Assembly: GCF_017874735.1 (NCBI RefSeq)
Contig: NZ_JAGGLV010000036.1
Span: 1-54,475, forward strand
DNA from: Paenibacillus silagei
Lineage (GTDB): Bacteria; Bacillota; Bacilli; Paenibacillales; Paenibacillaceae
Length of the DNA: 54,475 nucleotides
Direction: 5' to 3'
Shown piece by piece: positions 43,299 through 51,731 of the stretch (position 1 is its first letter; each line of letters opens with the position of its first letter). The notes beneath the pieces are model-generated. The model was given only the letters and a program-made list of their open reading frames with translations. It was not told where the DNA came from and ran no database searches. Position numbers and translations under genes: made by a program.

Positions 43299-43511
43299 GT
43301 CTTCCACTCCCTAATCTTTTTCTTTGTAAATTGAATGTATCACTTCTACATTTACATCATACATCGGCATTTCAGAAATTCAATCTTTTTAGAAATTAAT
43401 ACGGTCCAATATTGTGAAATTTTGAACATAGTATGAATTCCTCTGCAAATCACGCACAAAAAGATGTTTATTTTTATAATTATGGATTAATTTGTTATAC
43501 TAAAAAACGCT

Positions 43512-43537
43512 AAAAAGACCGGGATTCCTCCCGGCCT
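43512..43537 (-). terminator. intrinsic terminator of the GntR gene
   Basis: On the minus strand CCGGGA and TCCCGG form a stem with a GGAA tetraloop, followed by TCTTTTT. The remaining bases from 43299 to 43511 are AT-rich and probably hold the phosphoketolase promoter; I cannot fix its elements. Confidence 0.85.
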
Positions 43538-43574
43538 GCTATACCTCAGTTATGCTATTTACACCGTCCATCCG

Positions 43575-44297
43575 TTAATGCACAGATACGAAAGTATTAA
43601 ACTTTAGATACTCATAATGGAAGCGCATATGCGAGAACTCAAACGGCGTGCCGTTATCCAGGAAGAAGATCCCCTCCATAATCCCTACGGGTTCATTCTC
43701 TTTAAGATGGAGCAGCTCCTGATCATTCAGCAGTGAAGGCTCGGCAAAAATAGACAAAAAGGATTTGGTCACCGCCAGATTGCGCGACTCCTCCAGATAA
43801 TGAAAAATCGACCCCTCAATAATCGTCTGGTCGAGATTTTGCACAATTTTGATCGGAATATATCCCGTCTCAATCATGAAAGGCGCACCTTCAAACAGGC
43901 GCAGACGCACGATCTTATACACGAAATCATGGGGCATCAGGAACAAATCCCGCTGAATCTCCTCCGTGGGCCGGATGACCTCGAAGCTCAGCACCTTGAT
44001 CTCCGGCTTCTTGCCGTGCATCTGGAAGTTATCCGACACCCCCAGATTAGAGCCTTCGTAATTGAAGATCGAATCGTTCTTTATGTATAACGGATTGATG
44101 AAGGTGCCGGAGCCGCGTTTCTTGAAAATAATGCCCGAGCTCTCCATCTTCATCAGCGCACGCTTAATGGTACTACGGCTAACCTGATACGCCTCGCTGA
44201 GACTGCGCTCATCCGGCAGCTTCATATCGGCGTACTGCCCGGCAAAGATCTTCGTTTTGAGGTCAGCAATAATCTGCTTGTAGACAAATTGGGTCAT
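43575..44297 (-). CDS. GntR-family regulator, HutC/UTRA subfamily
   Basis: This protein of about 240 residues has an N-terminal winged helix (LPDERSLSEAYQVSRSTIKR, then ESSGIIFKKRGSGTFI; residues 5-75) and a C-terminal UTRA ligand domain (about 95-235). The ligand is usually a sugar phosphate or similar metabolite. Its position directly upstream of phosphoketolase suggests control of that gene. AAGGAG lies 6 bases before the ATG at 44297; an earlier in-frame ATG has no site. Confidence 0.9.
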   Translation of the reverse strand: MTQFVYKQIIADLKTKIFAGQYADMKLPDERSLSEAYQVSRSTIKRALMKMESSGIIFKKRGSGTFINPLYIKNDSIFNYEGSNLGVSDNFQMHGKKPEIKVLSFEVIRPTEEIQRDLFLMPHDFVYKIVRLRLFEGAPFMIETGYIPIKIVQNLDQTIIEGSIFHYLEESRNLAVTKSFLSIFAEPSLLNDQELLHLKENEPVGIMEGIFFLDNGTPFEFSHMRFHYEYLKFNTFVSVH

Positions 44298-44369
44298 GGG
44301 ATGCTCCTTCGTCGGATCTTTGCAGAACAAGTTCATTCAAGATTAAATATATCATAATTTAGATAGGGC

Positions 44370-44402
44370 AAAAAGGATGAATCCACGGATTCACCCTTTT
44401 TG
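44370..44402 (-). terminator. intrinsic terminator of the response-regulator gene
   Basis: On the minus strand AAAAAGGGTGAAT and ATTCATCCTTTTT form a stem (one G-T pair) that contains the stop codon of the response-regulator gene. Confidence 0.75.
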
Positions 44403-45533
44403 ACGCTTGTTATCCCAATCCCTATACCATTTGACAATCTCCCGGCTCGGTTTCTCCGCAACCTCTGCTTCCATGACCGTTTCCAGCAATACATACTGTC
44501 TTTGCACCAGAAAATGAAAGCCCATTCTATCCGATATTTGCATGTACAATAATTGCGCCTGCTCCTCTAACGGATAGCGGGTGCAGACCTGTTCAATATG
44601 CTTGAAGGCCTGTTCATATTCTGCATTCCCCATATACCAGCGGACCAGATTCAGCTTCAGCCGAATCCACTGCAGCTGGAATCTCTGCCGCTCAAGCTCC
44701 GCCCACACATAATCGTGCCCCTCCAGATATTCGCTCTTGAACAGCTTCAGGATTCGTTCGTATTCAGGCAGTGTGTCATTCGAGAGCTCTAACCCCGCTT
44801 GGATAAAGCGGTCAAACTCATCAACGTCCAGGCAGATTCCATTCAGCTTGAGCAGATAGCCGTCCGCCGTATTTTGCAGGAGAATCCGTTCTCTGCTGAA
44901 GGGCTCCAGCATCTTGCGGATATGATACACAGCCGTATATAACTGCGGATAGGCCCTGTTCGGATCAAAATCAGCCCACAGCAATTCAATCAGAGTGGCT
45001 TTACTGACCACTTTGCCGCGATGATGCAGCAGGTAAAAGAAGATTTCCTGCGCCTTCGCCGTTCTCCATTGCAGTGACGGAAGCTCCTGACTCCCTTCGT
45101 AGATCCGGAAGGCATCGAGCATCAGCATTCTCCAGCTTGTCTGCGCTGACGCTTCCCGGGCTGCCAGGCCAGGCTTCTGCTGAGCATTCAATCTCCGAAC
45201 TGTAAGCTTCAGACGGTCCGTATGAATCGGCTTAAGCAAATAATCCAGGGCATTCAGCTCAAAAGCCTTGATCGCATACTTATCATATGCCGTTACGAAT
45301 ACAACCTGCAGATCGGGTCTGCGTTCCAGCAGCCTTTCCGCCAGCTCAATCCCGCTCAGCTCCGGTAAATGAATATCGAGAAACACAATATCGGTCTCGG
45401 TCTCCTCTACCTTTTGCTGCCCTTGCAGCGGATCGGTATATTTGCCGATAATCTCAAAACACCCAAGCGCATGCAATTGGCGTTCCAAAGCCTTTAGTGC
45501 CAATTCTTCATCGTCAATCAGGATTGCTCTCAT
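44391..45533 (-). CDS. orphan response regulator with winged helix and BTAD (SARP-like) domains
   Basis: This protein of about 380 residues has a receiver domain (1-118) with acidic pocket DDEE at 7-10, phosphoacceptor D53 in IVFLDIHLPE and the VTAYDKYAIKAF switch segment. It continues with an OmpR-like winged helix (about 145-215, KVVSKATLIELLWADFDPNR) and a C-terminal bacterial transcriptional activation domain (about 220-375). No histidine kinase is encoded in the window, so the partner is elsewhere. It lies downstream of the giant surface-protein gene on the same strand. The ATG at 45533 follows AAGGAG. Confidence 0.9.
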   Translation of the reverse strand: MRAILIDDEELALKALERQLHALGCFEIIGKYTDPLQGQQKVEETETDIVFLDIHLPELSGIELAERLLERRPDLQVVFVTAYDKYAIKAFELNALDYLLKPIHTDRLKLTVRRLNAQQKPGLAAREASAQTSWRMLMLDAFRIYEGSQELPSLQWRTAKAQEIFFYLLHHRGKVVSKATLIELLWADFDPNRAYPQLYTAVYHIRKMLEPFSRERILLQNTADGYLLKLNGICLDVDEFDRFIQAGLELSNDTLPEYERILKLFKSEYLEGHDYVWAELERQRFQLQWIRLKLNLVRWYMGNAEYEQAFKHIEQVCTRYPLEEQAQLLYMQISDRMGFHFLVQRQYVLLETVMEAEVAEKPSREIVKWYRDWDNKRQKG

Positions 45534-45600
45534 TCGGATCTCCTTCGCAACTGGAAATCGGTACGGTTTTATAACCATTATACTTCAAATTTAATGATTT

Positions 45601-45637
45601 AGGGGCTGGAGGAGAAATGATCTCTCCTCCAACCCCT
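45601..45637 (-). terminator. hairpin after the surface-protein gene
   Basis: AGGGGCTGGAGGAGA and its near complement form a long GC-rich stem immediately after the stop codon. No clear T-run follows, so termination may be partial and the response-regulator gene could be read through. Confidence 0.55.
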
Positions 45638-45643
45638 ATCCAT

Positions 45644-48600
45644 TTATTCTGTAACCCGTTGTTCCTTCTGTTCACTGTCGATCCGGTACTGATGGTCGAT
45701 GACAGCCTCCTGGATGTCCAGGTAGGCCCAATGATTCTTGGAGACATCCGGGAATTTCACCGCATCTGCTCCATGGAGCGGGCCGCGGTCAAACATCTGA
45801 TTAACAATGACTACTGCTTCCGCACGGGTCAGATAAGCATTCGGCTTGAAGCTGCCGTCCGGATAGCCCTTAAGCAGGCCTGCCGACACGTTGGCTTCAA
45901 TTACCGCCTGAGCCCAATGTCCAGTGGTATCGCTGAAGCCTGATTTTCCGTCAGCCGGTACCGCAAGCTTCAGGTAGTTGGCAGCAGCAGCGGCCATCTC
46001 TGCTCTCGTAATCGGCGCATTCCCCCGGAATTTCCCGGCCGGATCACCCTTCATCACGCCCTGTGCATTCACGAAGGCAATGGCTGCTGCCGCATAATGT
46101 CGGACAGCCACATCCGGGAAGGGAGGAGTGCCTACAGCCGCACTAGCATCATAGCCCAGGTTCCGGGCAATCATAAGTGCCATCTGCGAGCGCGTTACCC
46201 GATCGTCCGGCTTGAATTGACCATCCGGGAAGCCAACGATATAGGATACATGCGTAGCAGGCGACTGATTATTGAAGTTAATAATCGTAAAGGTACTGAA
46301 TTTGCTTACCGAGAATTCCAATCCAAGCAGTCCCTCTTTATAGGTAACCGCTTTGCCTTTGACAACCTCTTTCGTGCCGTCGGTATGTTCAATGAAAATA
46401 CCGAGCTGTGCGAGGAATGCATTACGCGCCGCTTCATTCGCAGGCAGCTTCACATCTCTTAGCGGCAGGATCAGGGTTACCGCCCTGCTGGACAGGTTCG
46501 TCTCAATGGTCATCGGTCTGGCGACCACTTCGATTTTGTTGTCCTTCGCCACTTCGCGGACCACAGCTTCAAGCGTGGCTCTCTTCTCGATTTCACTCCG
46601 CTCTGTTGCACTTCTCACCGGCACCAGCCGGAAATAGAAGTCTTGTCCGATGCCTTCCAGCGATTCATTCGGAACACGCACAATTGCGTTCTCCGTATAG
46701 ATTTCCAGTACAATGCCGTTCTCTTTCAGCAATTTGGCGGTTTCCGCCGGAATCTGGACATTCACTTCGCTGACATTGTCCGCCGCATCCGGGATGACTA
46801 CACGGGCAATGCTTTGTCCCGTCTCTTTCGCCATCTTCACCGCTTCTTCAGCCTTATCCTTGGTGAAGCGGACCAGATCAGTGATCATGCCATTGCTCTG
46901 AGTGGTACGCTGTACAGGCACTTTCGTGATGCCAGCCGCATTGGCTCCGCCGATGGCCACATCCACCTGAATCACTTCGGTCTTGGATGTTTCAGGAGCT
47001 GCTGGAGCCGGAGCGGAACCTCCGCCTCCGCCTGAAGATACAGGCTCTTGTCTGGTAATGATCATTGTATACGTATTCGTTCCGCCTGCGGAATCCTTGA
47101 CGGTAACCAGAACTTCATTCTTGCCTACTTTTAGAGGGAGCGCTTTGCTCCATTGACCGTTTGTAACCTCTACCGGAGCTTCACCGGCAATACTGAGTGT
47201 TACCACAGCACCAGGATCAAGTGTAACCGGCTTAAATGACATTTCATATACACTGTTCGCTACGGATACATCATAGCTTGCAGTTTCAGGCTTGAACTCA
47301 GGCTGCAGTGTGCCGCTCGAAGGATCAAGCGATACGAGCTTCCCGCTTGCGCGGATAACCTGAATCTGGTATTGCCCCAGCTTAACGCCCGGACGCTTCG
47401 CATCCACAATATCTACCTGGATGATGTTCAGCCCTTCCTGAAGCGGCAGCTTGCTCCAGTCTCCGTCAGGAACCTCTACACCGTTCAAGCTAACCTTGCG
47501 CAGCGTATCGTTATCTCCTGCCGGGGCAAGATTCAGCGCAATAGTCCCCATCTCATTAGGCACGGTCGCCTGATAGCCGCTTGGTACATCCGGCTGGAAG
47601 GCTGGACTCAGCGATACCGGCTTATCCCCTGCCGTTAATCCCAGACCGTTCTCCGGCAGCTTGCCGCCGTCTGCGATATATTTGCCATCCCCGCCTAGGT
47701 CAATGCCCGGCTGCAATCCGGTAAGCGGGTTATTCTTATTGCCGTTCTCCGTTACATTGCCAAGCTCTGGATCGTAGCTCAACATGCCGCCGTTATGATC
47801 AGCGGGAATTGAAACGATCAGTTCATTGCCGTTAATCTCAAAAGGTGCCTGAAGCGGCACGCCGCCGTAAGTGAATCCGGCCAGATCGGTCAGATCGTTG
47901 ATCGGCTTATTGAACACCAGCTTGAGCTGCCCCGCTTCGGGATAAGCAGCAACGAGCTGAAGCGGAATCACATTGTTATTCTTCGTGATGCCTGACTGCT
48001 CGCCGGCCTGGATCGGCTTCAATTCGTTCAGAACGTTGCCTTCAGCCGTAACATTACCGGCAGCGGGATCGTACCCTACGATCAGCGCATCATCAGGACC
48101 AAGCGCTTCCTCCAGAACGACTTCCACTTTGTCGCCCTGTACGGACTTCACAGCAATAACCTTCCGGCCATCAATGGTCAGTCCGGTGAGATCAGCATCA
48201 GTCAACGCAGAGCCTACAGGCTGGTTGAACGTCAATACCGCGTGATCCGGCTGACCTTCGTTTACCGCCACATGGGTCAATTCCAGCTGTGGTACCGTGA
48301 ACGGCACCAGCTTCGTTTCTGTTCTTACTTCATCGCCGAATGTCTTGGTCGAAGTCACCGCCACATGGTAGGAGCCCGGTGCCAGCGGACCCGGCAGCTT
48401 GGTGTCCCACTTATAGACATCATCGGTTACGGTAATCCCTACCTCAAGATCGAACAGATGCGCATTCGGGTGGACATCCACTTTATACACAGCAGCCGTA
48501 ACCACCGAATCGAGTGCAGCTTGTCCGGTTACCGGGAGCGGGAAGTCTGCTCCATATACCTCTGTTCCCTTAGCAGGCGTCTGAATTTCCAAGGAATCAC

Positions 48601-50203
48601 CGAACGGTCCGTTCGCAATGAGCGTAAAGTCGGACACTGGCTCTTTCCCGGGTGTCTGAGCCTGGATTGCCGACTCTGCGGCATCATATTCGATTCGAAC
48701 CACAGGATCATTGGACAGCGGACTGGCCAGGGTCAGAATAATGACACTAGGATCTTGATCAGATACTACAGCATGCGTAACATCGACCAGTCTTCCGTCC
48801 AATGTCACTCTGAAGTCATCCGTAGTATCGGTATCATCCGCATTGAACTTGATAGGCTTGTCAAACTTAATAGATACCTGGTTGTTGCTTCCCTCGGTAT
48901 AGCTTGCGCTATCAGCCACTGGCGGCTGCTTCACCAATCCGGCAATGGCATCCGCCAGACCCTTGCGGGCGGCCTCAACTTCTTCAGGGGAAGTATGCTC
49001 ATCTTCAAGGACAGCATTGGCAGCATCCGTTGCAGTCTTGAGAATGGCCAGAGAGGCCTTTGTATATTCCTGCGGCTCAAGACCAAGATAGCCCTCTGCT
49101 GTCTCGTTATCCTGCTTCAGCGGGGTTTTGTCCACCAGCGTTATGGTAGTACTGATGCTGGAGTTGGCATCGCCTTCCATACCGCCGTATTCAACGAGGT
49201 AAGCATTCACGATGTTATCAATCGGATAATCGTTCCATTTTCCACTTGCAAAAATATGCACTACGTGCTCGTAGGAGGAATCATTGGGCTCCCCTGCATC
49301 CCAGTTATTGTGCATAATATAGTCACTGCCCAGGCCATAAGTGGTATCCGTTACCGTGGCGGAATCATTTTTCCCTCCACTAGCGTTGTAACCCTTATAG
49401 AATGGAAGTCCGGATTTGCCTTCGTACTGCAGCTTTCCTTCAGGTCCGGTTACCCAGCGCCAATCACCATAACCGTTATATTTGTTGTTCTGCAAGGTGA
49501 AGACACGTGTATTGGCCCGTCCGTTGGTTTCTGTACGGGCTACGTCCTTCCCGCCGATCCAGCCAATCCCTTGAGCCTTTTCCGCAATAAAAGCGTTCTC
49601 AGCCGGGTCAGTAATTGTCGCTAGATACCCTTTGCGTCCATAGTAGGTCCGCTCCTCGGCCTTCACTCGGGCATCCGTCCATTTGATGCTGTTTTGTGTC
49701 ACATACTCATAGAAATGTCCATTTTTATTAAAAGCGAGCACAGGCCCCAGACCGAAGGTCAGGCTGCGTTCACCCGGCGAGGTCATCGTAAACTGGGCAT
49801 TCTCCAGTATCTGCTGGTAGACTTCAACCGGCGCATTGCCTTTTAAGATGTAGGCTCCGTTGCCCCCGCTGGCGGCAACTGTAATTCCAGTGCCGGATGT
49901 GGCGAATGTAATCTTGTCACCTGACTTATAACCATTGATTACAACCGTAGCCCCGTCCATCATTTCACCGGAATCTGCAGTGATAAATAGCTCCGGGAAG
50001 GTTAGGTTAACAGCTCCGCTATCCGGATTGGTGAAACTCCGGTACTTCTCCGAAGTGAAAATTTGTTCCGTACCGTCATTCTCCGCGACTGCCGCATGAG
50101 CCACTGGCCCAAGCACCGCAAAGTTGGCGGTGACCAGCGCAATCGACAAAGAGGCGGCCAGACTTCGGGACCATCCTTTGTTCCATTTCTTCGATATTGT
50201 CAT
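45644..50203 (-). CDS. giant SLH-anchored surface protein with C-type-lectin-like domain
   Basis: This 1519-residue secreted protein has a signal peptide ending near AHA-A (about 37), a C-type-lectin-like domain (about 160-345, with YYGRKGYLATITDP and NNWDAGEPNDSSYEHVVHIF, the latter resembling a calcium-site WDxGEPN motif), a helical FIVAR-like segment (about 360-430), several SwmB/Big-like beta-sandwich repeats (about 430-860), a cadherin-like sandwich (about 990-1085), a Gly/Pro linker (SSGGGGGSAPAPAAPE), a further domain, and three SLH domains (about 1310-1519) that attach it to pyruvylated cell-wall polymer. It is likely a carbohydrate-binding adhesin. GAGGAG lies about 12 bases before the ATG. 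Confidence 0.92.
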   Translation of the reverse strand: MTISKKWNKGWSRSLAASLSIALVTANFAVLGPVAHAAVAENDGTEQIFTSEKYRSFTNPDSGAVNLTFPELFITADSGEMMDGATVVINGYKSGDKITFATSGTGITVAASGGNGAYILKGNAPVEVYQQILENAQFTMTSPGERSLTFGLGPVLAFNKNGHFYEYVTQNSIKWTDARVKAEERTYYGRKGYLATITDPAENAFIAEKAQGIGWIGGKDVARTETNGRANTRVFTLQNNKYNGYGDWRWVTGPEGKLQYEGKSGLPFYKGYNASGGKNDSATVTDTTYGLGSDYIMHNNWDAGEPNDSSYEHVVHIFASGKWNDYPIDNIVNAYLVEYGGMEGDANSSISTTITLVDKTPLKQDNETAEGYLGLEPQEYTKASLAILKTATDAANAVLEDEHTSPEEVEAARKGLADAIAGLVKQPPVADSASYTEGSNNQVSIKFDKPIKFNADDTDTTDDFRVTLDGRLVDVTHAVVSDQDPSVIILTLASPLSNDPVVRIEYDAAESAIQAQTPGKEPVSDFTLIANGPFGDSLEIQTPAKGTEVYGADFPLPVTGQAALDSVVTAAVYKVDVHPNAHLFDLEVGITVTDDVYKWDTKLPGPLAPGSYHVAVTSTKTFGDEVRTETKLVPFTVPQLELTHVAVNEGQPDHAVLTFNQPVGSALTDADLTGLTIDGRKVIAVKSVQGDKVEVVLEEALGPDDALIVGYDPAAGNVTAEGNVLNELKPIQAGEQSGITKNNNVIPLQLVAAYPEAGQLKLVFNKPINDLTDLAGFTYGGVPLQAPFEINGNELIVSIPADHNGGMLSYDPELGNVTENGNKNNPLTGLQPGIDLGGDGKYIADGGKLPENGLGLTAGDKPVSLSPAFQPDVPSGYQATVPNEMGTIALNLAPAGDNDTLRKVSLNGVEVPDGDWSKLPLQEGLNIIQVDIVDAKRPGVKLGQYQIQVIRASGKLVSLDPSSGTLQPEFKPETASYDVSVANSVYEMSFKPVTLDPGAVVTLSIAGEAPVEVTNGQWSKALPLKVGKNEVLVTVKDSAGGTNTYTMIITRQEPVSSGGGGGSAPAPAAPETSKTEVIQVDVAIGGANAAGITKVPVQRTTQSNGMITDLVRFTKDKAEEAVKMAKETGQSIARVVIPDAADNVSEVNVQIPAETAKLLKENGIVLEIYTENAIVRVPNESLEGIGQDFYFRLVPVRSATERSEIEKRATLEAVVREVAKDNKIEVVARPMTIETNLSSRAVTLILPLRDVKLPANEAARNAFLAQLGIFIEHTDGTKEVVKGKAVTYKEGLLGLEFSVSKFSTFTIINFNNQSPATHVSYIVGFPDGQFKPDDRVTRSQMALMIARNLGYDASAAVGTPPFPDVAVRHYAAAAIAFVNAQGVMKGDPAGKFRGNAPITRAEMAAAAANYLKLAVPADGKSGFSDTTGHWAQAVIEANVSAGLLKGYPDGSFKPNAYLTRAEAVVIVNQMFDRGPLHGADAVKFPDVSKNHWAYLDIQEAVIDHQYRIDSEQKEQRVTE

Positions 50204-50487
50204 CTTTTTGTGTACTCCTCATCTAATGGGACTTTTATGGGATCAGCCGACACTTCCTATTGTTCATAGACCGCTTGCCTGTTACCTGTGAATTCCTCCC
50301 TTCCTATGCAGGCGTTCACCAAATCGTACTAACGGGATACCGACAGGTTGTGTATAATAATCTCTTAGTTTCTAATACTATCCGACAGTCCTCTACATTA
50401 ACTCTACAAATCCCCTTTTTTGTGACAAATATCATTGCATAATTGCGAATCTTCTCCCAACCTTGTGTTCCGGTTCATTTGAAAAGT
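50204..50487. other. upstream region of the surface-protein gene
   Basis: No gene is seen. The region is AT-rich with several -10-like motifs on the minus strand (for example near 50350-50360) and should hold the promoter of the surface-protein gene, but no element pair is convincing. Confidence 0.4.
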
Positions 50488-50513
50488 TAAAAAAAGACAC
50501 CCTAAGGGTGCCC
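50488..50513 (-). terminator. intrinsic terminator of the GNAT gene
   Basis: On the minus strand GGCACCCT and AGGGTGTC form a stem (one G-T pair) followed by a T-run. The stem resembles the GH3 terminator closely. Confidence 0.85.
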
Positions 50514-50542
50514 TGGTTGATCCTGCGGATAGCTTATTTCAG

Positions 50543-51478
50543 TTAATTCACCGGGATATACATCTTCTGAACCTCCTGCACCCCGGGCTTAAACCCGAGA
50601 TTATAGTACACAGATTCCGCATCATTCCCCTCCATTACATACAACCTCAGTAACGGATAAGTACCCTTCAGCATCGTCAGCGCTCTTTGCAGCATCTTTG
50701 TAGCCAGCCCCCTTCCACGATAAGCGGGGTTAACACCGATGCTATAGACTGCCGCCACCTGATCCTGCAGACATAACCGGCAGTTGGCAATGAGCTGATC
50801 TGTCGCGTTATCGAATACCAGCGTGGAAGCCTGCGTCAATATTTCATTGGAGTAATTAGGATCTTCACCGGGTACAAAATCTTCTAAAGCAAATTGCTTC
50901 CTCCGGGTTGCATCCAGTCCGCCTCTAAAGCTCTCAAAATCACAGCGGGCAATCTCTTCTGCAAGGATGAAACGTTTGCCTCCGGCCTCAGTTCCTTCCA
51001 CTTCGGGACTTTCAATCCGCAGATCATCCTCCCAGTCCACTTGGAATAGTTCTGTAGGCCGCTGCATCCAGCGGCATCTGAATTCATCCGGCCAGAAGCC
51101 TGCCCGCGCGTATAGGTGAACCTGATCCGGCAGAACCTCATAGGTCCGTATCGGTTCCTTCTGATCAGACCACTGAATCAACAACTTTTTAAGCTGCTTC
51201 AATATTCCGAATGAATCGTTAAACGGAGGGATTACAAAGAGATGGTAGATCACATTCGGTGACATCCGGACTCCGCCGATTCTACTCTCCCCCTTGTATA
51301 TCCAAAAGGCATTCCTGCGCGGATTCGTATAAACTTCTTCTCTAAAAAAGCCGTTATACTGCATGTTATAATAGACGGAGCAATATACTCCCCACTCCCC
51401 GGGCTCTGCTCTCCGGATAGTCCATTCACCATTTAAATCGTAGGATATCGTATCTTCAGACCATTGCTTTACACTCAT
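50543..51478 (-). CDS. GNAT family N-acetyltransferase
   Basis: This protein of about 311 residues has a C-terminal GNAT domain (about 185-305) with the acetyl-CoA-binding motif NPAYRGRGLATKMLQRAL and the closing motif DAESVYYNLGF. The N-terminal half looks like a second, degenerate GNAT-like fold. The substrate is unknown. The ATG at 51478 follows AAGGAGGAG at 6 bases. It is divergent from the GH94 gene. Confidence 0.85.
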   Translation of the reverse strand: MSVKQWSEDTISYDLNGEWTIRRAEPGEWGVYCSVYYNMQYNGFFREEVYTNPRRNAFWIYKGESRIGGVRMSPNVIYHLFVIPPFNDSFGILKQLKKLLIQWSDQKEPIRTYEVLPDQVHLYARAGFWPDEFRCRWMQRPTELFQVDWEDDLRIESPEVEGTEAGGKRFILAEEIARCDFESFRGGLDATRRKQFALEDFVPGEDPNYSNEILTQASTLVFDNATDQLIANCRLCLQDQVAAVYSIGVNPAYRGRGLATKMLQRALTMLKGTYPLLRLYVMEGNDAESVYYNLGFKPGVQEVQKMYIPVN

Positions 51479-51678
51479 CGTGCACTCCTCCTTATACCTC
51501 CAGCCATCCGGCTGCACTCACATAGACCTTCCTTTTGATCTTAACAAGGCCATGTGCCCATTCAAATATAGGAAACTGCTATAAAAAGACTCTACTGTTT
51601 GTTTTTTTCTCAAATATAGGCTATATTGTCAGACCAAAACTGTCTTATAATGGAATTGGGCGGGATTCTTCGGTCATT

Positions 51679-51696
51679 TATGAACGCGCGTTCATA
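51679..51696. promoter_or_regulatory. perfect 18-bp palindrome upstream of GH94 gene
   Basis: TATGAACGCGCGTTCATA is fully self-complementary with a central CG, and lies between a TATAAT at 51646-51651 and the ribosome site. It could be a LacI-type operator; its core GAACGCGCGTTC also fits the LexA pattern GAAC-N4-GTTC. The -35 partner of the TATAAT is unclear. Confidence 0.6.
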
Positions 51697-51731
51697 GCCC
51701 TGCCTGTCATCTATCATGAGGAGGAATGGTT

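Noticed and set aside
48242..49624. 460-codon plus-strand open frame inside the surface-protein gene
   Set aside because: It lies opposite conserved lectin-like and repeat domains of the real gene and has no recognisable domain.
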